Assembly (NCBI GenBank): GCA_003155655.1
Contig: PMDS01000096.1
Location: 1 to 39,429, forward strand
Length of the DNA stretch: 39,429 nt
From: Melioribacter sp.
Lineage (GTDB): Bacteria; Bacteroidota; Ignavibacteria; Ignavibacteriales; Melioribacteraceae
Reading direction: 5' to 3'
The number at the start of each line of letters is the position of its first letter. Position 1 is the stretch's first letter. Shown piece by piece: positions 24,433-31,248 of the stretch. The notes under the pieces are model-generated. The model searched no databases. It was not told the DNA's origin and saw only the letters and a list, made by a program, of their open reading frames with translations. Position numbers and translations under genes: made by a program.

Positions 24433-25491
24433 ATGATTTTTACCTTAAATGAGGGAAATTTAATTAAACGATATTTGAAGAAAATATCTTCTAGTCAAAT
24501 AGATATTTACTTTACTCCAGAATATTATTATTTATATGAGAACTATAATGATGGCAAAGCATTATTTTTTGTATTTGAAAAAAATGATGAAATTGCGCTA
24601 TATCCCTTTTTATTAAATCCAATCAATGAATTAGGATATAACTTAGACAATCTTTATTCTGATATTCAAGGAGCTTATGGCTATAACGGTGTAATATCGT
24701 CTACTGAAGATAAAGCATTCATTGAAAAGTTTTATAATGAATTTAATTTGTATTGTACTAGAAATAATATAATTTCTGAATTTACAAGATTTCATCCAAT
24801 ATTAAATAATCACGTATTCTCTAAGGATTATTTAGAAGTAATTTATGATAGAGAAACTGTTATATTAGATCTAACAAAATCATTTAATGAAATTTGGAAA
24901 AACGAATATAGCGGAACTAACAGAAACATGATCAGAAAAGCAAAAGATAATGAGGTAATAATTGAGTTTAATGAATCTTTAAATGGCTTATTAAAATTTG
25001 CTGATCTATATCGCGAAACGATGGATGATTTGAATTCTGACAATTATTATAAATTTGATAATAGTTATTTTGAGAATATTTTCCATCTCTTAAAAAGTAA
25101 TTACGATTTGGTAATGGCATATAAAAACGATGAATTAATAGCAGCTTCATTGTTTTTGTACTATGGTAACTTTTACCACTATCATTTATCAGCACGCAAT
25201 CGTGAATATCAAAAGTATGCTGCGAATAATCTAATACTTGATAAAGCGATAAAAAAAGCTCAAGAAAGAGGTTGTAAAAAATTCCATTTTGGTGGTGGTT
25301 TTGATAAAATTCCTCAAAATAGTTTGCTCAAGTTTAAGAGTAATTTTTCAAGTCAAAGAGGAAAATTTTATATTGGTAAAAAGATCCATAATAAAGAAGT
25401 ATATAACAAAGTAATAAAACAATGGGCAGAAAAAAATCCAAATTATGAAGGGAACAATAATCAAATATTACTTAGGTATAGAAATCATTAA
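24433..25491 (+). CDS. FemAB/GNAT-like acyl- or aminoacyltransferase
   Basis: The 352-residue protein shows the double-GNAT layout of the FemAB/FemX and CelD-like (Acetyltransf_6) families. The first domain runs to about residue 150. The bridging region is ILDLTKSFNEIWKNEYSGTN followed by RNMIRKAKDNEV, equivalent to the 'W...LRxxxRRxIRKA' element of FemX proteins. The second domain has LVMAYKNDELIAASLFLYYG, YHYHLSARN and KFHFGGGFD. FemAB members add amino acids from aminoacyl-tRNA to peptidoglycan; cluster-linked relatives are thought to acylate sugar amines. Beside the LegC and formyltransferase genes it may decorate the same amino sugar. The substrate is not known. GT2 starts 6 bp downstream. 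Confidence 0.75.
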   Translation: MIFTLNEGNLIKRYLKKISSSQIDIYFTPEYYYLYENYNDGKALFFVFEKNDEIALYPFLLNPINELGYNLDNLYSDIQGAYGYNGVISSTEDKAFIEKFYNEFNLYCTRNNIISEFTRFHPILNNHVFSKDYLEVIYDRETVILDLTKSFNEIWKNEYSGTNRNMIRKAKDNEVIIEFNESLNGLLKFADLYRETMDDLNSDNYYKFDNSYFENIFHLLKSNYDLVMAYKNDELIAASLFLYYGNFYHYHLSARNREYQKYAANNLILDKAIKKAQERGCKKFHFGGGFDKIPQNSLLKFKSNFSSQRGKFYIGKKIHNKEVYNKVIKQWAEKNPNYEGNNNQILLRYRNH

Positions 25492-25497
25492 AGTGTT

Positions 25498-26217
25498 ATG
25501 AAGATTTTAGTTGCTGTTATTGCATTTAATGAAGAGAAAAACATAGATCTCGTAATTAATGATCTAATCGTTCACAATAAGTATAATTATGATATAGTTG
25601 TGATTGATAATGGCTCCAATGATAATACACGGAATATTGCTGAAGAAAAAGGCATTACAGTATTAAGCCACCCAATTAATTCCGGTCATTCAGGGGGAAC
25701 TGCCATTACTTATTTTAATTATGCATTTTATAACAATTATGATTTATTAATTCAATTTGATGGTGACGGACAACATGTCGCTGCTGAAATCGGCAAAATT
25801 GTCGAAGTTTTTTCTAAGAGTAATTGTGATTATATAATTGGTTCGAGGTTTTTGGATAAAAATGGGTTCCAATCTTCATTCATTAGAAGAATAGGTATAA
25901 ATATGTTTTCTGTTATTTCTTCATATATAATTAAGAATCGAGTAACTGATGCAACCTCTGGTTTCAGAGGGTATAGCCGTCTTATAATGGAAGTCTTTTC
26001 AAAAAAATTTCAGCATGAGATAAATGATCCAATGCAAGTGCTCATGATATCTTATTATGCTGGTGCAAAAATTTCTGAGGTACCTGTCAAAATGACGGTA
26101 AGATTACATGGGAAATCAGAATTTACTTTTTTACCATCTATAAGTTTTGTATTGAACGGACTAATGAATTTATTTGGGATTTTACTCCAAAAAAAAACAA
26201 TAAAGAAATATTTTTAA
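25498..26217 (+). CDS. Family 2 glycosyltransferase (polyprenyl-phosphate sugar synthase-like)
   Basis: The 239-residue GT-A enzyme resembles DPM1/GtrB-type synthases that load one sugar onto undecaprenyl phosphate. Landmarks are VAVIAFNEEKNID, VVIDNGSNDNT, IQFDGDGQH with the metal-binding DGDG (residues 88-91), YIIGSRF, and VTDATSGFRGYSR, the conserved acceptor-loop motif. The C-terminal tail is weakly hydrophobic but lacks the two clear membrane helices of GtrB proteins. Immediately downstream are a DUF2304 membrane protein, a small EmrE-like transporter and a GT-C-like protein. This is the usual company of enzymes feeding periplasmic glycosylation. Confidence 0.9.
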   Translation: MKILVAVIAFNEEKNIDLVINDLIVHNKYNYDIVVIDNGSNDNTRNIAEEKGITVLSHPINSGHSGGTAITYFNYAFYNNYDLLIQFDGDGQHVAAEIGKIVEVFSKSNCDYIIGSRFLDKNGFQSSFIRRIGINMFSVISSYIIKNRVTDATSGFRGYSRLIMEVFSKKFQHEINDPMQVLMISYYAGAKISEVPVKMTVRLHGKSEFTFLPSISFVLNGLMNLFGILLQKKTIKKYF

Positions 26218-26218
26218 T

Positions 26219-26572
26219 ATGGGCATCGAAATTAAATTAATTACCCTTTGTTTAGGTCTTATTTTTCTATTTAATATTTTAAGATCCTTAAGAAAAAATT
26301 TATTTAAACCTTCATATGCATTACTCTGGATACTTGTTTCTTCTTTTTTAATTTCTATTCCTATCCTAGAACCTGTTTATAAATTTATTGCCACTGATAT
26401 AATAGGAATATCCGATGCACGACATATTATTTATATTGTCCTTATTGGATTTTTGATTGTTTTTAATTTTAATATAACATCTAAAATCAGTCTTCTGACT
26501 GACCAAGTACAAAAATTAATTAGTATCGTTGCAATTCTTGAAAATGAAATAAAAAAGAGAAATGAAGAGTAA
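26219..26572 (+). CDS. DUF2304 family membrane protein
   Basis: The 117-residue protein has three hydrophobic segments (about residues 5-18, 33-50 and 68-85) and an acidic/basic C-terminal tail with a short helical stretch, ISLLTDQVQKLISIVAILEN. The pattern 'SLRKNLFKPSYALLWILVS' followed by a hydrophobic loop ending GISDARHIIYIVLIGF matches DUF2304, which very often lies directly after a DPM1-like GT2 gene. Its function is not established; a role in anchoring or assisting the lipid-phosphate glycosyltransferase is inference. It starts 1 bp after the GT2 stop and overlaps the next gene by 11 bp. Confidence 0.8.
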   Translation: MGIEIKLITLCLGLIFLFNILRSLRKNLFKPSYALLWILVSSFLISIPILEPVYKFIATDIIGISDARHIIYIVLIGFLIVFNFNITSKISLLTDQVQKLISIVAILENEIKKRNEE

Positions 26573-27050
26573 ATATTATAAAAACCTCAACTTTATAATA
26601 AAGGGTATATTAGGCTATATTGCATATATCACCATATTCCCTTTATGGTTAAGCCCACTATTGCACAGGTGGCGTGGAGTAAAAATAAAAAATATTCACA
26701 ACATCTATATTGCCCCAAATGTTTTGATAGATTCTATTTTCCCTGAAATTGTTACTATTGAAGATGACGTTTATTTAACACGTGGAGTAAAAATAATCTC
26801 TCATTTTAATCCAACTGATGCAATAAAAAAAATATTAAATAAAGAAACGCTAAAAGGTAAAGTTGTTTTAAAGCAAGGAGCATTTATTGGTGTAAACGCA
26901 ATTATTCTTCCAAATGTTGTAATAGGAAAGTGTGCTGTGGTTGGAGCAGGTTCTGTAGTTACAAAGGATGTACCAGATTATTCAATTGTAGGTGGTAATC
27001 CTGCTATTATTATTGGTGATATAAGAACTCATAATTGGAAAAACTCGTGA
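26562..27050 (+). CDS. Hexapeptide-repeat acyltransferase (WbbJ-like)
   Basis: The 162-residue protein has a left-handed beta-helix signature from about residue 45: IYIAPNVLIDS, VTIEDDVYLTRGVKI, VVLKQGAFIGVNAIILPNVV and IGKCAVVGAGSVVTKDVPDY, ending IVGGNPAIIIG. This is the standard O-acetyltransferase pattern of the maa/WbbJ group. H82 in IISHFNPT may be the catalytic histidine. An N-terminal hydrophobic stretch (IIKGILGYIAYITIFPLWLS) suggests membrane association. It would acetylate a sugar hydroxyl, probably on the side-branch sugar, as it is embedded between the GT2/DUF2304 pair and the flippase-like gene. Confidence 0.85.
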   Translation: MKSKYYKNLNFIIKGILGYIAYITIFPLWLSPLLHRWRGVKIKNIHNIYIAPNVLIDSIFPEIVTIEDDVYLTRGVKIISHFNPTDAIKKILNKETLKGKVVLKQGAFIGVNAIILPNVVIGKCAVVGAGSVVTKDVPDYSIVGGNPAIIIGDIRTHNWKNS

Positions 27051-27403
27051 TTAAGTTAATATTCTTAATGACAATTCAATGTATATTTTTAGTTTCAGCT
27101 CAAGTTTTTTTAAAATTAGGATTAACTAAATTTCAATTTGAGGGAATAAATATCAATCTAATAAAATCATTAATAAAAAATCCACTTATTTGGATATGCT
27201 TTCTTTGTATGGGATTATCAGGGATAGTTTGGTTTTACGTAATAAAAAATTATAGAATAAGTCTGGCTTATCCACTAGTTAGTATTAGCTATATATTCAT
27301 GCTGATTGCAGCTATATACGTATTTCATGAAACAGTGCCATTCATTAGGTGGATTGGGGTAATTATTATAATAGTTGGTATAATATTAGTTTGTCAAAAA
27401 TGA
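27047..27403 (+). CDS. Small EmrE/ArnE-like membrane transporter
   Basis: The protein has four predicted hydrophobic helices, the size and layout of the SMR/EamA half-transporters such as EmrE and the undecaprenyl-phosphate-aminoarabinose flippase subunits ArnE/ArnF. SAQVFLKLGL in helix 1, IVWFYVIKNYRISLAYPLVS and WIGVIIIIVGIIL fit this family. It would move a lipid-linked sugar across the inner membrane. I choose GTG 27047 (118 residues), which gives a four-base GTGA overlap with the preceding stop; a TTG at 27035 would add four residues. Only one copy is present, so it would act as a homodimer. Confidence 0.82.
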   Translation: MIKLIFLMTIQCIFLVSAQVFLKLGLTKFQFEGININLIKSLIKNPLIWICFLCMGLSGIVWFYVIKNYRISLAYPLVSISYIFMLIAAIYVFHETVPFIRWIGVIIIIVGIILVCQK

Positions 27404-27444
27404 TTTATTACTGATAATATTTAATATAAAAGGAATATCTTTTA

Positions 27445-28689
27445 ATGAAGTCACTAATATTAAAATTTGAGAAATATTTTTGTAATGGTAATCTAGTTTT
27501 AAGAGTTTTTTTATTCCATTTATTAATAATGTTATCAATTGTGATGGTGCTAATTTTTTATTTCAATGTTAATACAAATTTTTTTTTGGAAGATGACGGA
27601 TATTATAATTTAGGAAAACTTTTTTTTCATGGGAAAATTGGTTTAACAAATCAATATATCGGGCCTGGTTTACCATTAATCATGTCTGTAATAAATATTT
27701 TCCCGGAGAAAATTCATTTTTTAGTTAGGATTATTTTCACTGAATTATTTACCCTAGGGAATATTTATTTAGTTTACAAAATATTTAATACTCTAATTAA
27801 TAAAAGAGAAATATTCTGGGGCTTGATTACAGGATTATTCAACCCATTATATCTAAGGTTTATACTTAAGCCAGTTATTGAGATATATGTTGCGTTCTTT
27901 TTAGGCTTAGTGATTTATTCTCTGATCTTCTACGAAAGAAAAAGAATAATAATGTTTTTACTATTATTACTAGTACTGTTTGTCGGGACCTATTTTAAAC
28001 CAATTTTTTTATTTATTCCTTTTGGAATATTTTTATTTGCTCTAACAACAAAATATAAAAATTATTTGTTGCTGTCAGGAATCTTATTATTGTTTATTAT
28101 GATAACTTTTTATTCATTTATAAACTTTACAAAAATAAAAGAACCAGGTGAAGGTTTGTATACAACTCCTTATGGCACTAATGACTTTATAGCATCTGTA
28201 TTTTTTATTCAAGCAATTCACCAAACTAATAATATTAGTTTAGGATCTAAATTAATAGAGGTAGCGCCCTTGAATTCTAACATTTACCTTGCTAGAAAAT
28301 ATACTATTGATTGGAAGGATAATTATCATAAGCTTGGAGGCAGTGAAAATCTAATTATAATGAATAGTGAATTTATATTACAAAAATTTGGTTCGGTAAT
28401 TATTGCTAAACTTTTAGCTCCTGTTTTTTTTATTTCTTTGTCTGATACATTCCAAGAAACAATTATTCATTTGTTCATAAATATTTTTATTCTATTAATT
28501 GCTTACAGATCGATCAAAAAACTTTATCGCTACAATAAAAAACAAATATTATTAATTGTGATAATTCTTTTCAGTTATGCATCAATTTTTTTTATCACTT
28601 TTAGCTATGTACGGTATTCGTTGCCCTTTATATTTTACATGTCAATTTTTACCGGACACTCAATATGTGGCTGGTTGAAAATTCAATAG
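27445..28689 (+). CDS. GT-C-like membrane glycosyltransferase
   Basis: The 414-residue protein has roughly 9-11 hydrophobic segments. The first extracytoplasmic loop contains FFLEDDGYYNLG with D50/D51, the acidic pair expected for GT-C enzymes (PMT/ArnT type) that use lipid-phosphate sugars. A soluble stretch (about residues 230-310, containing LYTTPYGTND) lies outside the membrane bundle. The overall sequence is poorly conserved, and I cannot assign a Pfam family with certainty. Its position after GT2, DUF2304 and a small flippase supports a role in transferring one sugar from undecaprenyl phosphate to the glycan in the periplasm. Unlike typical GtrC-type enzymes it carries an acyltransferase gene in its operon. 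Confidence 0.72.
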   Translation: MKSLILKFEKYFCNGNLVLRVFLFHLLIMLSIVMVLIFYFNVNTNFFLEDDGYYNLGKLFFHGKIGLTNQYIGPGLPLIMSVINIFPEKIHFLVRIIFTELFTLGNIYLVYKIFNTLINKREIFWGLITGLFNPLYLRFILKPVIEIYVAFFLGLVIYSLIFYERKRIIMFLLLLLVLFVGTYFKPIFLFIPFGIFLFALTTKYKNYLLLSGILLLFIMITFYSFINFTKIKEPGEGLYTTPYGTNDFIASVFFIQAIHQTNNISLGSKLIEVAPLNSNIYLARKYTIDWKDNYHKLGGSENLIIMNSEFILQKFGSVIIAKLLAPVFFISLSDTFQETIIHLFINIFILLIAYRSIKKLYRYNKKQILLIVIILFSYASIFFITFSYVRYSLPFIFYMSIFTGHSICGWLKIQ

Positions 28690-29026
28690 TAATATAAATA
28701 ATTTGTCAAATGCTTTCCCTTATTTTATTTGTAAATTTTACAATCTGTTATTATGTTTCTTGAAATATATTGAAATGAAAATTACTACTGATAAAGTTAT
28801 TATCTAATTATTACAGTAATGGTTTTCAAAATGATCTGTTTTACTACATTCCTAAATTATTCATATATTGTAAAACATATCGGTTCGAAGGAATAAAAGG
28901 CGGAATGCAATTAAGTTCAGTTTAAATAATGAATATTATAGTTATTCTGCTTTTCAAGAGTTATTTTAATAAATGATTATCATCTAAAAATAGGATATTT
29001 ATTCCTTCTAAATATATTATTCCTCA
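28690..29026. other. 337-bp gap without a recognisable gene
   Basis: The stretch is very A+T rich. It contains a 15-bp palindrome (TTGTAAA-T-TTTACAA, 28729-28743) without a following T-run, and short open frames of fewer than 35 codons that resemble nothing I know. It separates the side-branch glycosylation genes from the ATP-grasp operon, so it is the natural place for a terminator and a promoter. No clear example of either is visible. Confidence 0.5.
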
Positions 29027-30223
29027 TTGTTAAGTAAAAATAGACATTCAAAATTGAATATCGCGATTGTTCTTAATCTTGATTCGAACGGATTAGGAGT
29101 AATGCGAAGTCTTGGAAGATTAGGAATCGAAGTTCATGGGATCGACTATAAGAAAAACGCTGTTGGGTTAAGCTCAAAGTACTGCAAAAAAAAATATATT
29201 TTTTCGAGTCCAATACTAAAAAGAAAAGAGTGTTTAACTGAATTAATCGAACTTGGCAAATCTTTTAACTTGAAGCCGGTACTTATACCTTCAGCAGATT
29301 ATTATGTCACTCTAATTTCGGAATATCAGAAAGAGCTTTCAAAATATTACCTGTTCAACATTCCTGAGCCTGAAGTACTTGCAAGCATTGTTGATAAAAG
29401 AAAGCAATATAAATGTGCCGAGGAACTAAGGATATTAACCGCTAAAACATTTTACCCAAAATCTTTTGATGAAATTAGAAATAGTGATTTTAAATTCCCG
29501 GTTTTTATTAAAGGAGTAAGTGGTTATAAGTGGGCTTCTGTTTTTAATAACAAAGGCTTTGTTACTAATAATCAAGATGAGCTGGAGAAGTATTACATGA
29601 GTGCTGATAATGAAAATGTAGAAACAATAATCCAGGAAATTATAACGGGACCAAATAAGAATCATTTTAAAGTCTGCGCTTATTACAATAAAAAAAGAGA
29701 ACTGCTTGCAATATTTTCAACTCAGAAAACAAGGCAATTCCCGGTGGATTTCGGAGTAGGGAGTTACATGATCTCAGGTCATTACCCGGAATTAATTAAA
29801 GAAGCAAGAAATTTTTTTGAAGGAATAAAATATACAGGCATCGGGTCAATTGAATTTAAAAAAGACGATATGGACGGTAAGTATAAACTCATAGAACTTA
29901 ATCCAAGATTATGGCAGCAGAATATTCAAGCGACATACGCAGGGATTAATTTTGCATATATAAATTATCTTGACTGTATTGGGGAAGATGTAAAACCAAT
30001 ATTGGATTTTAAAGACGATATTAGATGGCTGGATGCAATCCAGGATTTTCAATCATTTCTTGGTAACAATAAAAAAGGGGATGTTAAGTTCTATGAATGG
30101 ATTAAGTCTGTTTTTAAGACAGATTGTTGCGCATATTTTGCATTAGATGATGTTAAACCTGGATTGGAAAATTCGCATTATTTTACTAAATATCTGAAAT
30201 TACCACTTAAAATATTGAGATGA
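29027..30223 (+). CDS. ATP-grasp ligase-family protein
   Basis: The 398-residue protein is an ATP-grasp enzyme of the carbamoyl-phosphate-synthase-like group, which activates a carboxylate as acyl phosphate and joins it to an amine or thiol. The N-terminal NIAIVLNLDSNGLGVMRSLG and the SAD-YYVT segment form the pre-ATP-grasp domain. K162 in FIKGVSG and the EFKKDD-DGKYKLIELNPRL stretch (E276, E290, N292, R294) supply ATP and magnesium contacts. The start is TTG 29027; no ribosome-binding site is visible, and a start slightly downstream at the TTG of LNIAIV is possible. It is coupled by ATGA to the next gene. The substrate is unknown. Confidence 0.85.
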   Translation: MLSKNRHSKLNIAIVLNLDSNGLGVMRSLGRLGIEVHGIDYKKNAVGLSSKYCKKKYIFSSPILKRKECLTELIELGKSFNLKPVLIPSADYYVTLISEYQKELSKYYLFNIPEPEVLASIVDKRKQYKCAEELRILTAKTFYPKSFDEIRNSDFKFPVFIKGVSGYKWASVFNNKGFVTNNQDELEKYYMSADNENVETIIQEIITGPNKNHFKVCAYYNKKRELLAIFSTQKTRQFPVDFGVGSYMISGHYPELIKEARNFFEGIKYTGIGSIEFKKDDMDGKYKLIELNPRLWQQNIQATYAGINFAYINYLDCIGEDVKPILDFKDDIRWLDAIQDFQSFLGNNKKGDVKFYEWIKSVFKTDCCAYFALDDVKPGLENSHYFTKYLKLPLKILR

Positions 30224-31248
30224 ATTACATTAATAAAACAGCAAAAATATTATTATCGAATTCTTTGAATCGTTTTTCGGCTTGGAATGATGACAGGAAA
30301 ATAAAAGTATTGGTAAAAACATGGGATGGATTTGACAACGCTTTATGGTCGAATATAACCGGAGAAAAAATAGCAAAATTAGAAAAATATGCTCAATTCA
30401 TTTTTACTTTCAATAAATTGGATTTCATAAAAAATATTAAAAATGCGGACATAGTATTTTCCGATTCAATCGAAACTAGTGTAAATAACAAAAAAATTAA
30501 ATTCATCCAGGTTCCATTATCCGGTGTTGATTATATCGAAAAATATAAGTCATTAAAAGGAAAGATCGTTACTTCAAGAGGCTTATCTTCGGATTTAATC
30601 TCAGAATATGTGCTGACATTTATATTACTCCAAAGCAAGAGAATTAATATAATTGAAGATAACATGAAGAATCAAAAATGGGAACAATCCGCATTGCTGA
30701 AAGAAATGAAAAAAAATAGTGATGTAAAAATATGTGTTTATGGATTTGGGAGTGTTGGGAAGAAAATTGTTGAAAATCTATCTCAATTAGGTTTTATTAT
30801 TTACATAATAGATGAGAACTACAACAATAAAATTAAAAATGATACAAAAATTCATTTTATTAAAAATTTATCTGAAATAAATGGAAATATTGATTTTATT
30901 GTTTTAGCTGTTCCATTAACTAAAAAAACAAAAAAAATGGTTGACTCTAAATTCATTGAAAATATTGGTGAAAATTGTTGCCTTATAAACATTTCAAGAG
31001 GAGAAATTATTAACGAAAAAGATTTGATATATGCGTTAAAAAATAATTTGTTAAAAAGTGCAGTCCTGGATGTAGTCAGCAATGAACCTTTACTTCCAAG
31101 TTCAGAATTATGGAATTGCCCAAATCTTATTATTACACCACACGTTGCTGGTAATATTAACTTAATCAAAGAACAAATACTGGAAAGATTTATTAACAAT
31201 GTCTGGGCTGTAATTAAAGGGTCTTCTTTAATTGATGGTAGTATTTGA
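30220..31248 (+). CDS. D-isomer-specific 2-hydroxyacid dehydrogenase
   Basis: The 342-residue NAD-dependent dehydrogenase interconverts a 2-keto acid and a D-2-hydroxy acid. The Rossmann loop is VYGFGSVGKKIVENL (G175, G177, G180), followed by an acidic residue in IYIIDE that favours NAD over NADP. The catalytic set is complete: R260 in NISRGE, E289 in SNEPL and H308 in TPHVAG. The N-terminal half is divergent, with IQVPLSGVDYIEKY as the conserved substrate-loop segment. Its tight coupling to an ATP-grasp ligase upstream and an asparagine-synthetase-like protein downstream suggests that its hydroxy-acid product is attached to something, probably the glycan or a sugar precursor. Confidence 0.9.
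   Translation: MNYINKTAKILLSNSLNRFSAWNDDRKIKVLVKTWDGFDNALWSNITGEKIAKLEKYAQFIFTFNKLDFIKNIKNADIVFSDSIETSVNNKKIKFIQVPLSGVDYIEKYKSLKGKIVTSRGLSSDLISEYVLTFILLQSKRINIIEDNMKNQKWEQSALLKEMKKNSDVKICVYGFGSVGKKIVENLSQLGFIIYIIDENYNNKIKNDTKIHFIKNLSEINGNIDFIVLAVPLTKKTKKMVDSKFIENIGENCCLINISRGEIINEKDLIYALKNNLLKSAVLDVVSNEPLLPSSELWNCPNLIITPHVAGNINLIKEQILERFINNVWAVIKGSSLIDGSI

Noticed and set aside
19872-25491. Complete legionaminic acid pathway
   Set aside because: Only LegB- and LegC-type steps are present; no NeuB-like synthase, NeuC-like hydrolysing epimerase or CMP-sugar synthetase can be found in the window.
28729-28743. 15-bp palindrome as a terminator or operator
   Set aside because: The centre is a single base, no T-run follows, and such AT palindromes are expected by chance in DNA this A+T rich.
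30852-31199. 115-codon minus-strand open frame inside the hydroxyacid dehydrogenase gene
   Set aside because: The sense strand carries the full catalytic set of the dehydrogenase; the antisense product resembles nothing known.
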